This document shows, piece by piece, positions 1 to 12,300 of a stretch of 64,000 nt of DNA (its first letter is position 1; every line of letters begins with the position of its first letter). Source of the DNA: Sarcocystis neurona (Eukaryota; Apicomplexa; Conoidasida; Eucoccidiorida; Sarcocystidae); NCBI GenBank assembly GCA_000727475.1, contig KL647304.1:1737217-1801216 (forward strand), read 5' to 3'. The notes below the pieces were generated by a model, which did no database searches, had not been told where the DNA came from, and saw only the letters and a program-made list of their open reading frames with translations. A program made the translations under genes and the position numbers.

Positions 1-84
1 AAAGCAAGAAAGAAGGAAAAGACAAAGATACGTAGAGGTTTACGCAGACAGAACCATACATATATATATATATATATATACATA

Positions 85-119
<35 letters not shown>

Positions 120-407
120 GTTTATGTAGAAGTAAGCTACACATAGAAAGACGCATGTATGTGTGATTTGTTACATATATATATATATAGAGAGAGAGAG
201 AGAAATAAGAAGAGAGTCCCTTGCGGCTGCTTTTGAAAGTTTTTTAGAGACGCAGCAGTGGGGCCACTTCTTGGGCCATTTCGAGAGAAACGTATCTGTT
301 GTTACGCTGCTGCTGCTGCTGTCTCCACATATATGTATGTATATATATATCTCCTGGTCCAGCTGCTGCTCCTTCTCTCTTTTCTCTGTGTGCGCCGCCT
401 GCCGCAG

Positions 408-590
408 GCCGCCTCTGGCGCCAAGTCCTTCGCTGCAGACCCGCAGCAGCAGCAGGAGCAACAGCCACCGCAGCAGCAACAGCAGCAGCCGGAGCCTGTG
501 GTAGAGGGCCTGAGCTTGGAGAACGTGTTATGGGCGAACACCGTCGTTACGTCTGGGTCGGTCCTCGGCCTGGCGATTTACACCGGCAAA
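408..590 (+). CDS. NEO1: Flippase exon 1 of window (actuator to M3 linker)
   Basis: Contains [15 protein letters not shown] and ends GLAIYTGK, the conserved P4 stretch between the actuator domain and M3. It is preceded by a Gln/Pro-rich insert (about residues 17-35 of the exon). The donor is GTACGT at 591. The start at 408 follows a CCGCAG acceptor and is in frame, but it is inferred; earlier exons lie outside the window. Confidence 0.85.
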
Positions 591-1203
591 GTACGTCTCC
601 TTGCAATTTCCTTTCCTTTTCTTCTTCTGTCAGTACGAGTCTCCCGCGTTCTTTACCTGTCTGCCTGTGTGTCTGCTTCTACCGAGAAAAGAGGGCGTGT
701 TTGTTGTGGACGGCGTGACCTGCCCAGCAGACATATACTTGCCGATGATGCGCACATTTTGTGAGGTGTACGTACACCTGAAATTGGCAACGAAACGGGG
801 GAGATAAGCTCCGCCCTTGTGTCAAACGATCTCTCTCTCTTCCCTTCTGTTTTTCTCCCTCTTTCTGTCTCTCTTTCGCTCTCCTTCGCATTTCCTGTTT
901 TTTTTCCTTCTTCATCTCCCGTCCAGTCTCTTTAAAAAGTCTGTGCTTCTCGCGGGTGGACGCAGCTCTCTCTCTCTCGTCTCGACGCCTGTCTACCTCT
1001 GCACATACATATGTATATATATACAGATGTGTATATATGTATCTATCTATCCAGCTATTCATATATATATATGTGTGTATCAATATGTATGTAGGGAAAC
1101 TTATATAAACTTCACAGTGTGAAGCGCATATGTATATATACGTGTATGTGTATATTTATGTGTGTATAGGTAATTTACATGGGCGTGAACCGTAGATATA
1201 CGT

Positions 1204-1235
<32 letters not shown>

Positions 1236-4200
1236 CTATATATATACATATATGTATATATATGTACAAAGGAAGAGAGGGGAAGAAAATACGTGTGCAT
1301 CTACGTGTGTAGGCAATTTGCATTAGTGTGATGCTTAAGAGCTGTCGCCGACAAGGAGGCGTGTTTTAAGGAGGAAACAAGCATACGCAAATGCCCACTT
1401 TCGTCCGCTAGCGCTGTAGGCTGAAGGTGGGGGTCGTCTAGAACGCCAGCAACTGCTTGCTGGAGCCGTTGGACGACGGGAGTATTATTCTTCTGTTTTC
1501 TCAGTGTTTGTGGTTCTATTTCGTCGCCGCACCTTCATCAAATACGCGAACTTTGTTGTTTTTTGGAGTGTACGTACACCCCGAAGGCGCGCAGAGCTGC
1601 AAGTGAGAGAGTCAGCAGAGAGCAAAGACGCGACAACAGGAGGGAAGCACAATGTTTCAGCGAAGAAGCGCGCAGGGGTGTGTTACGTATTATCAGAGAA
1701 AACGTGCGTGTTCATTTTTCCGTTTGTGGCCACTGGTAGCAAAGAAGAAATCCATGTTCCTACGCTTCTTCCGGTGTACGTACACCGCAGCAAGTCGTCC
1801 TCTGTCTCCATCCAGCGCCCCTGTGCGTTGCAAGAGAGTTGTAAGCTGCGCTGTGAGGCAAAACCTTTCTCCCTCTTTTAACTGCCTCTCCCTCCCTGGT
1901 GCGTCGCGCTGCCTTTCATATATGTTGTTTTTCCGATTTTCTGGAGTGTACGTACACCGCAGAAGGTGGCCAGGGGTTCGATCACGCAGAACGAAAACAC
2001 ACGCGTGTGCCTAGGGCGGCATGTGCACACACACAAGTTTATGTGTTCTACTCTGTCTTAGTCTTTCCCTTCCTCCGCGTATATTTACGTAGGTAGGATT
2101 CAGTTTTTTTACAGTCTACGACACCCGTCCTCGTGGCGGTGTCTCACACTAGCAGTGAACCGGGCGGCGGTGATCACGAAACGAAAAACAGCCGGCAAGA
2201 CTTCCTTCAGTCTGCAGTCGCACTGAGGAGCAAACGCTTGCGCCTCTCAATATGTCTGAATTTTGTTGACTGCTGCTGCCTTCTTTTTCCCTTTTCCCCT
2301 CACGTCCCTGGAACTCGGTGCAAGCCATTTCTGGTTTACGTACACCCCAGAAGTAGCTACACTCACCAGACAGACACGGCGAACTCTGTACTTACCGGTG
2401 GAGAACGCGCCACTCGCCCGGCGCAAGACAGCAGAAGAGAGTAAGAGAAAGCGGCAGAATGGGCGAGAGAGTCAGCGAGAAAACTCCGCCCTCTGCGTGT
2501 ATCTCTCAGGTACTGATTTCCTAGTTTGTATTTGTTAGTTTCTCATTTTTGGTCTGGCAGAGGGAAATGTGTTTCTCATCTGCGAAAGAAATCGTGCATC
2601 TTCCTGGCATGCGTCACAGGTTTAGTTTTACGAAGACAGGGGCCACACACATGCGCGGCTGCAACAGGACAGCGAGTTTCTTACTATTCGGAGAGATGGC
2701 TTCAGTAGGGAGTTGTCCGGTGAAAAAGTTGTTCTTCTGATTCAAATACGTGAGTTTGTGTTTTTGTCGCCGACGGAATGAGCCGGTATGAGTCTTGCCG
2801 TCGGCCGCTCATTTTATTCGGGTGTACGTACACCGGAGCCGCCAGGCGTGCCACGCACGTGTCTGAGGTGTTTCTGTTTGACGAGTTGCTCGAGAGACGG
2901 TTTTTCGGTAAATTTCGACGGGGCGGGGCTGCGGCGGTGATCTTCGCGTGATTTGAACGCGTGGGAATTTGGGGGGGGGAACTCTGCGCGTGTCTCTTTC
3001 CACCGTCCGTCTCCTGTGGGTCTGATTTTTTGTTGTTGGGGTGTACGTACACCAGGAAACGCGCGCTGCGATGAACGCTTCTCACGCGAAGCAGAAAGTC
3101 GGACTGTTTGATCTCGAACTAAATTTGATGAGCAAAGTTCTCTTCGCGATTCTCGCCTTCCTCGCCTTTGTTCTTGTCGCCTTCCGCAAGCTTGAAGGAA
3201 TCTGGCACGTGTACTTCTTGCGCTTCGTCCTTCTCCTCTCGTCGATTATTCCCGTCTCTCTTCAAGTCAACCTGGTCATGGCCAAGACGCTCTACAGCAT
3301 TTTTATTATGAAGGATAAAAAAATGAAGGACACGGTCAGTCTCGGTACAGAAGCAGCCAACAACAGCAGCCTCACCGCCAGGGCGTTGCTTTTTTTGCTG
3401 CCTTTCTTCCTCCTGCTGCTGCGTCCTCTGCTGCTCTTCCCCTGCTGCTGTTCCTTCTGCTGCTGCTGCTTCCTCTTATGCGCTTCCTCCTCCTGCTGTT
3501 CCTTCCGGTGTTGCTCTTCCTCCTCCTGCTGCGTTCTCTGCTGCTGCTGCCCCTGCTACTGCCTCATGTGTTTCACGCCTCCTGCTGCTGTTCTGCCTCG
3601 TCTGCTCCCCTATTCGTTTGCTGCTGCTGCTTTGACTTCTCGTGTCACGCTTTGTCTCCCGACTTCCTTCCTTATTCGTCGTTCTTTGCTGCTGCTGCCT
3701 CTTTGTGTTGCACTCGCGTTGCTGTTCTTTCTTTACCTCCTGCAGGCCCTGCTGCTGCGAACTTTTATCTCTCTTTCTTTCCCCCTGTTGCTTCTGCTTC
3801 TTTAGGTGGTGCGCACGTCTACAATACCGGAAGAACTCGGGAGAATTGATTTTCTGCTGACGGATAAGACAGGGACGTTGACGCAGAATGACATGCGTTT
3901 TAAACGACTGCATGTGGGGAGAGCGGTCTTTGCAGAAGAAGCAGGGGGGGTCGAGCAGCTGCGTCTCTTCGTCCAGCGGCACTTCCAGCAGCAGCAGCAG
4001 CTGAAGAAGAAGCAGCAGCAGCAACAGCAGAACACGTGTGCTACGGAAGAGAAGAAGCAGCAGCAGGGGGAGGGGGGCGTAGGTGTTGAGCAGCAGGATC
4101 TGCTGCTGCATCTGGACGGAGGGAAGCAGGCGCAGGAAGACCGCGGGGTTGCGTCGGACAGAAGCAGGAGGAAGGGAAGAAGAGAGGGACGGGGAGAAGG

Positions 4201-7200
4201 GGTCGACGGCAGCAGCAGCAACAGAAGCCCTGGCAGGAGGGGGAGCAGCAGCCGCAGCAGTCAGAGGAGCAGCAGTGGCAGCAGAAACAAGACCAGTAGG
4301 AGCGTCAGAAAGAAGCTGTTGCGCAGAGGGGACAGAGATGAAGAAAATGAAGAAGAAATAGAGGTTTGTGTAGACAGCTACGACGGAGAAAACGGAGACG
4401 TAGAAGGCCAACGTGACGCAGCGTCTGGCGCAGTTTCCTCCTCCTCGTCCTCTTCGTTCTTCTCGTCCCCTCCGTCGTCGTCAGCGGTTTTTGCTGCTGC
4501 AACGGCGGGTCGACAGAGAGAAAAAGGGAGAAGAAGAAGCAGCAGCAGGGGGCAGTACCACTTGCTGCTTCCGGGTCCTTCTTCCTCTTCCACCTCCCCG
4601 TCCTCTGCTGCCGCGGCTGCTGCCGCTCCTTCCTTCCCCCTGGGGAAGTCAGTCCGAGACAGAGGAGCTGGAGGAGGAGGAGCAGCAGCAGGAAGCGAGC
4701 AGCAGCAGCAGCGCAACTGGGAGGGCGCGCGCGCTGCTGTTGAAGCCGTGCTGGCTCTCAGTCTTTGCCACAACGTCACACCGGTGCAAGATGGAGCGGA
4801 GGTAATTTCAGTCTCTTCCTCAATATAGCGAATAACGCTGGTGCTTCTTTTTTGCCGGCTGCCTTCCCTTTTTTCCCCCCCCTTCTCTCCCTGCGCGTCA
4901 GCAGGTGTGCGTCTTGGGGGGTCGCATCCTGGAGACGGCACTTGGCCGCCCCGTCATTTCTGCTGTGAAGAAGGCGGGTCTTTTTTTTTTCGTGTCTCGC
5001 CTTCTTTTCTTCACTTTCTCTCTCTTCCTGGCTGTCTGTGTGTCTGCTGCTGTCTGTCTCGCCTCCGTGTGTCTCGCTCTCCCCGTCTCGCCATCCGTCT
5101 CCCTCCGTTTCTCCGCGTCTCCCTCACTTTCTAGGGGGGCCTTCTTCTGTTTTTTTCCCCCTCCTTTTCTGGAGATCTTTTTCTCTCTTTTCCCCTCACT
5201 TTGAATGGGGGTCTTTTTCTGTCTTTCTGTGGATGTGTATGTTCTTCTTCCCGCCTCTGTGCTTCTGTAGGATGTGTGAGACGGGCCGCTCTGTTTCGTG
5301 TGAGGCGCCCTCTCTTTTCGAGTGGGTCGTCTTCCTTTTCTTCAATCTGCTGCCCACTTTTCCTCTTCCTTTCTGAAAAATGCTTCGCAGCAGTCCCTCC
5401 TGTCTCTGCTCGTGGTGAAAATGTTGAAGGGTGAACCGCGAAATCGAGGAGGACTCTCTTCCTCGTTTCTACGGAGAAGAGTTCGATGAAACGAACAGAC
5501 ATGAGCCTGGACGCCACTTAATTTTCGAATAAAACAGCAAATTATGTGCTGTTTTATTGTCTAGTTCCCTCGACACACCTCCCCACGTGATACCTGCACA
5601 TGAAGAAAAGGAAGGCGACTTCTCTTTCCCTCGTGCTTCCTGTCTGAAAGAAGAGAATGTACCTCTTTCAAATCAAAGCAGGCGTCAAACAAAAGACTCG
5701 TTATTCTGAAAAAGAGGGCTCTACATATATATGTGTATATACGTGTGCATGTGCCCGTCTCCGTCTCTCTCTGTATATATATGTATATGTGCCCGTCGCT
5801 CTCTTTAGATATATATACATATATATGCCTGTCACTTTCTAGACATATACATATATATATTTGTGCATGCATGTGTGTCTCTTTTTGAACGGATAGGTAT
5901 ATGGATATGCCTGTGTGTCTCTCTCTCTCTACATATATATGTGTAATAATAAGGGACTTTTACCTGTACATACGTCGTGAACGTGCTTCATATGCATGCA
6001 TGTGCGTAGACGTGTATATATAAATATAGAGAGGAAAGTAGTAGAAAAAGAGACAGAAGGTAGACAGCAGTTTCCCAACACTTCTTTATGTATCTTCGTT
6101 TTCAGTTTGTTTATATATGAGGCGCGACTTCTGTGCGGAAACGCGCTTCCAGGTCCCTGCTACGAACTAACACCCCCGGTACATATACACACCCAACATA
6201 TATATATAGCAGTATATCTACCCATCTCTGCATGCAGGTATCTTCGCGTATTCCTGTATGTTTTAATCTTCTTGACTTTTGAAGCTGATGCTGCTGGGGT
6301 CGTGCTCGAAGAAGAGAGTGGAAATCTTTTGAATTTTTTATATGTAAATGGCCTGCGTCTGTTGGTGTGGCGCACCCTTCCCTCTCCCTCTATCTCTCTT
6401 CTCTCTACCACGTATACCTATACATGCATATATATATATGTATGTATACGTGAGTATGGATACGTTTGCAGAAGCTTAGATATATGTAGACATCGAAGAA
6501 TACGTGTGTGTGCGTGTTTGTCTATGTATATATGTACGCATGTAGGGAGACCTGGAAAAATACATATATAGTTGTGTAGGTGTACAAGTATATATATGAA
6601 GAAAGACGTATTTGTGTCTAAACATGTACAGAGGCTTGCACATATATATGTGTGTCTGCAGAGAGATAGAGAGAGAGGAGAAAAGTACACGTATACCTGT
6701 ACGAAAACGTGTATACATATATATGCATACATACATGTCTGTATATGTGTACGTGTGCTTATATACAGAGAGCAGTTTGTAGGGCTTTCGTAGGTGTAGA
6801 AGATGTATACGTGCAAACAAGAGGAGTTACTCATGAGAAGGGAAGAACTGCTGCTGTGGGTGGATGATTTATGCGTAGATTTCTTTTCAAGCGGCGTCCC
6901 CCGACGAAGTTGCCCTCGTTCGTTTCGCGAGCGACGTCGGCGTGCGTCTCGTTTATCGGGACGACACCAAAATTGAAATTGAGGTAAAATTTCTGCTTCT
7001 CTCTAGCAGCAGCAGCAACAGCAGCAGCGGCAACAACAGCAAATAGAAAAGAGGAGCAGGAAAGAAGCAGAAACGGCAGCAGCAGCAGCGACAGCAGCAG
7101 CAGCAGCGACAGCAGCAGCAGCAGCGACAGCAGCAGCAGCAGCGACAGCAGCAGCAACGACACCAGCGGCAATGACAGCAGCAGCAGCAGTTACAACAGC

Positions 7201-9358
7201 AGCAGAACTGGCAGCAGCAGCAGCGACAAATCAAAGAGGAGCAGAAAAGAAGCAGAGACAGCAGAAACAGCAGCAGCAGTCATAAGATCAGAGCAGCGGG
7301 TGTGGAAAGCAGCAACGCACTCAGCTGCAGCGGTATTTGCAGCAGAAGTGATATACCAAGCACCACCAGGTCCATCAGCAGCAACAAAATCAGCCGCAGC
7401 GTTATTAACAGTCGCGACGATAACAGCAGCGGCAGCTACAACACCAGGAGCAGCAGCGATAACAGCAACGGCGACAACAGCAGCAGCAGCAATAGCAGCA
7501 ACAGCGATAGCAGCAGCAGCAGTAACGGCAGCAACAGCAACAGCAGCGACAACAGTAGCAGTGGTATGACTGGCGCGCCGGGAGCAACGGCTACAGGAGT
7601 GGTGCGCGGCATGTGAATATAGATCCATAAGCACAGGCGTCATTATACTTTAACGTTTAACATGTCTTTCTCTCTACATGTATATGTACATGGTGATATA
7701 GTATCGCATATATATATATATATATTATCTTGGTTGCCGAGTTTATAAATATATATAAATTTACATGCATGTATTTATAAGGATGTTTTTTGTACAGTCT
7801 ACGCGTCTTCTCGGTCTAGGCAGGGTAGACGCATGTGTCTACACAACGAAATACATGCATCTCCACCTATATAGACAACATATGAACCTAATTATGTGCC
7901 GTTTCTATGTATACATGTATATGCATATATGTGTACACGTCCATTTATTGCATATTCATATTGTATCTACGTTGACGTTATACTGCGTATTTATATAAAT
8001 GTGTATATGTACATATACATCGATATTATATTCCGTCTATATCCATTTACATATATGTATATATATGTGCGAACACACGTTGATATTACGTTGCCTTGAC
8101 ACATATATATATATATACCCACACGTTGGTATTAGGCCGCGTGTGTGTATATATATATATATATGTGTATAGGGTGATACTACATGACATACATATCCAT
8201 ATATATGTGTATATACAGGTCGATATCATATTGGGTATCTATAAATATGTATGCATCCGTGGTATATTGCGTCCATATTCATATATATATATATACGCGT
8301 CGGGGTCACCCTGCGTTTATATATGTGTGTATATATATATGTATATATATATATGTACGTGTGTGATGTATCGCCATGTTGTCTGTTTCGCGCATTTCTC
8401 TGTGAAACGTGAGGCTCATTTTCTTCTCTTTTGTGCCGGTGTCTCTGCGAAGCTAGTGGAAAAACTTTTGCTGCTGCTGATGCTCTTCTGCTGCTGCTGC
8501 TGATGCTCTTCTGCTGCTGCTGCTGTGCTGTGCTGCTGCTGTGCTGTGCTGGTGCTGCTGCATGCTTGAGTGTTTATGGAGAAGCTGCTGCTGCTGCTGT
8601 TGCACCCATTTTTCTTCTTGCGGCATGCGGCTCTTGGTCGTGGCGTCTGAGAAGAGCTCGGCGCACGTACTGCTGTCATGCTGGCGTTTCTGCTTCTGCT
8701 GCTGCTTCCTCTTCGTTCCCTGCTGCTGCTGTGTCTTTGCTGCTGCCGTATTTCTCTTGCTGCAGGTGCTTGTTTTCCTACTGCTGCTGATGCCACTCAC
8801 TTTGCTGCTGCTGTTGCTGCCGCTCACTTTAGTACTGCTGCTGGTGCCGCTCCCGTTGCCGCTGCTGCTTCTGCTTTCTTTGCTGCAGCTGCTGCTGTTC
8901 GTGTTCTTGCTGCTGCTGCTCGTTTTACTTCTGCTGCTGCTGCTACGCTCACGTTACTGCTGCTGCTGTCGCTTTTTTGGTGTCGCTGCGGGTGGTGCTG
9001 CTCTGCTCACTGCTGGTGCTTCTTCTACTACTTATTTTCCTGCTGCTGCTCCCCTGTATGTGTTGCAGGTTTCGGGAGGGGAGCGACTGGCCTACGAAGT
9101 GCTGCTTTGCTTCCCTTTCAGTTCTGAGACGAAGAAAATGGGGATAATACTGCGGGCAACGAAAACGCAGCAAATCGTCTTCTACGTTAAGGCATGGCCC
9201 TTTCTTCCTTTATCCTATTATTTCTCTTCCTCTTCTCCCTCCTGCTGTTCCTTCCATGACTCCGTACAAAAGTGCGACGGCGATCATGCCTGCGCGCGCC
9301 TCTCTCTCTCTGCGACTTCTCCTACACTTATACATATATATATGTATGTTGTATATAT

Positions 9359-9394
<36 letters not shown>

Positions 9395-12300
9395 TCCATA
9401 CGCACATGTTGCTAAATGTGGAAAAAAGGGAGGGTGAAAAACAGACACAAAAACAAGAAAGAAAGAAAAAACCGAGAGTGGAGACCAGAGACAAACTTAG
9501 AGAGGAAAACAGCTCAACAGGTATACACACACATATATGTATATATATATGCGAAAGTGGGTGTATATTTATAGCAAATATAATCTGTTTCTTTTCTTCA
9601 CGTGGGGTGATACCGTTCACGGGCTTACGTACGTAGTCAGACATTCTCATAGACATCAATATATATATATATGTAGTCAAGTTTCTCTATCTCTTTATAT
9701 ATTTATGTCTATATAGAGAGGTAATTTTGCGTGACAACATTCTTCCTTTTCTCCCTTTGTCTCTCTATCTTTCGATCTATCTATTTATCCATTTCTATCC
9801 ATATCTTTATATCTATACACATACACATATATATATATAGATAGATGTGTATGTATGCGTACACGTCTTTCTCTTTCTGCGTATGGACAAATCTATACAT
9901 GTATTCTTTTATATCCTTCTGTATATAATTTTTTGATTAACGACTATTTTCCTTTTTTGTCTTTCTATCTACACAAACATACAGAGAGAAATACATGTTT
10001 ATACGAATCCCTCTATTTGCCACGTCTTTCTTATATATATAAATGTGTATGTGCCTGCGTCTCTGATATATATAATATATATACATATATATATATGTAC
10101 TGAAAGTCTTTACGAAGCCTGTCATTCTGAATATCCCGCTGCGAGCTGAAAACAGAAACAAAAAATTTCCTCCTCCTTTTCTTCGCGTCTCGTAAATCTA
10201 CCCTTCTCACATATATATAGAGAGAGGAAGTATATATGTATATGTACATAACATATACGTACATAACATCTACGTATATAACATCTACGTATATAACATC
10301 TACGTATATAACATCTACGTATATAACATCTACGTATATATAACATATACGTATATAACATATATGTATATAACATATACGTATATATATATATGTATAT
10401 AACATCTACGTATATAACATCTACGTATATATAACATATACGTATATAACATATATGTATATAACATATACGTATATATATATATGTATATAACATCTAC
10501 GTATATATAACATATACGTATATAACATATATGTATATAACATATATGTATATAACATATACGTATATATATATGTATACGTGTTTAAATATGAAAGATC
10601 GTGGCATTCGTGGTTCGGTTATTTGGAGGCTTTTCAAAGTTTATTGCGAAATATAATTATCATATATATGTTTGTGTTCAGCCTATTGGATGTAGTTAAT
10701 AATTTCGAACAAATAAATGTACTTTTGCAGAAAAGTTGTCCACGGGTTCAAAGACGGGACATTTACTTTCCAGAGACAAAGGGGTATAATTGCTTCGCGT
10801 GAAAATTCGCTGTTCCGATGCCTGACGCTAAAAATGAAGCAAATGAGCCTCGCTCACGAAGTATATATTCACGTATATAGATAAATAGACATATATATTT
10901 ATTTATTTACATAAACGTATGTATGTACACATATATGTAATATTATGATCGATTATCTCATATATACACACTTGGACGGGCACGCTTATACGTGCTCATA
11001 TATATATATATGTATACGCACAAATATACACGTATATACGTATATACATATATTTATTTATACATAAGTATCTGCATATATGGATATATTAATACATATA
11101 CATATATATATGTATGTATGTACAATTTTCTGATCTTCTCATGTATATACACTTGAACTTCAACGCTTATACGTGGTCATACATATATATATATACATTT
11201 ATGCACAAATATATATATATAGAAATAACTATAAATCTATTGGTAAATGTGTGTGGACATATATGTCTGTATACAAACAAGTTTAACTACGTACCTACGT
11301 ATGCATATATATATATACACGTATATCTGTATGTATATATATATGTATGTAAATATATATAATAAATATGTATATATACATATGTGTGTGTGCATTAGTG
11401 TTCGGATTTGTAAATGGATGCAGCCACCAATACACAAATATCTACATATAAGAATCTACGTACACACATATATATAGATATTTATATATGTATGTATAGA
11501 ATATTTTGGATGATTGTGCCAGGGCGATTTCTGTAGAATAGGAGAGGATTGCAGGTATTTCTGTGTGTGTGTGTGTGTGTGTGTGTTAATTTGACTGAAG
11601 TCGTGACACTTCTGCAGGGAGGTGAAGACTCGTCGTCGCGTCTCCCCTCCGATTCGTATCCATATATATGCATGCATATAGGACCATGTGCCGATGCGTG
11701 TATACGTGTTGGGGATATGTCTGTGTCTCCCTCGAATCTCCTTTTTTGCCCCGGCACTTCTCCTTTTCCGTGGACGGGGAAGCAGCAAAGCAGGAAGAAC
11801 GGCGAGCCCCGTCTGTGTATGTGTGTGTGGGGTGGACTTCCGCCTGTTCTGCGGCCACACCAGGGGGCAGAGGCAGTGATGCTGCCGCTGCTGCAGCCGA
11901 AGGGGTCGCAGTGGGTCGCAGAGGAGAGCGACAACTTCGCGAGGCAGGGGCTGCGGACGCTGGTGCTGGCCGAGAAGCAGCTCGCCGAAAGCGAATTCTT
12001 TTCATTCATGCAGCGGTACTCCGTCGCAAGGGCCGCGTTGGTGGAGCGGAACTCGAAGTGCAGGAGAGAACTGCAGCGGCTCGAGCGCGACCTGCGACTC
12101 CTCGGCCTCACCGGCGTCGAGGACAAGCTGCAGCACGTGAGCCAAAACGAAAACGGAGAGCAGGAAGCGAGCAGGGAGAACAACTCGCCAAAGAGGAAGA
12201 CTACGGCACACACACGGACAGCTTGACACAGGGAAGAAAGCCGCTCTCCCTGCCGGAGGGCGGGACGCAGGGCAGGCAGCAACACACCGGAACGAAGGGA

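Larger units (their letters stand above)
591..3055 (+). other. Flippase intron after exon 1, carrying seven GTGTACGTACAC palindromes
   Basis: A 2465-bp intron (GTACGT...ACCAG). The palindrome or a one-base variant occurs at 765-778, 1567-1580, 1773-1786, 1945-1958, 2333-2346, 2821-2834 and 3040-3053. TA-rich microsatellite fills about 1000-1270. No additional coding block with similarity to the flippase was seen. Confidence 0.85.
9192..11863 (+). other. Flippase intron 5 (GC-AG)
   Basis: A 2672-bp intron starting GCATGG and ending CACCAG. It holds TA-rich microsatellites, a 15-bp tandem array at 10245-10575, a unique AT-rich island at 10577-10860, and more TA/CA repeats to about 11640. Confidence 0.75.

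Noticed and set aside
60..1270. Tyr/Ile-rich short frames in TA repeats (also throughout the window)
   Set aside because: TATATA repeats read as Tyr-Ile in several frames on both strands; artefacts.
4887..4990. Possible exon after CAG with [17 protein letters not shown]
   Set aside because: Exons 3 and 4 already join in phase at the expected point (CHNVTPV...SPDEVALV), so no extra exon is needed.
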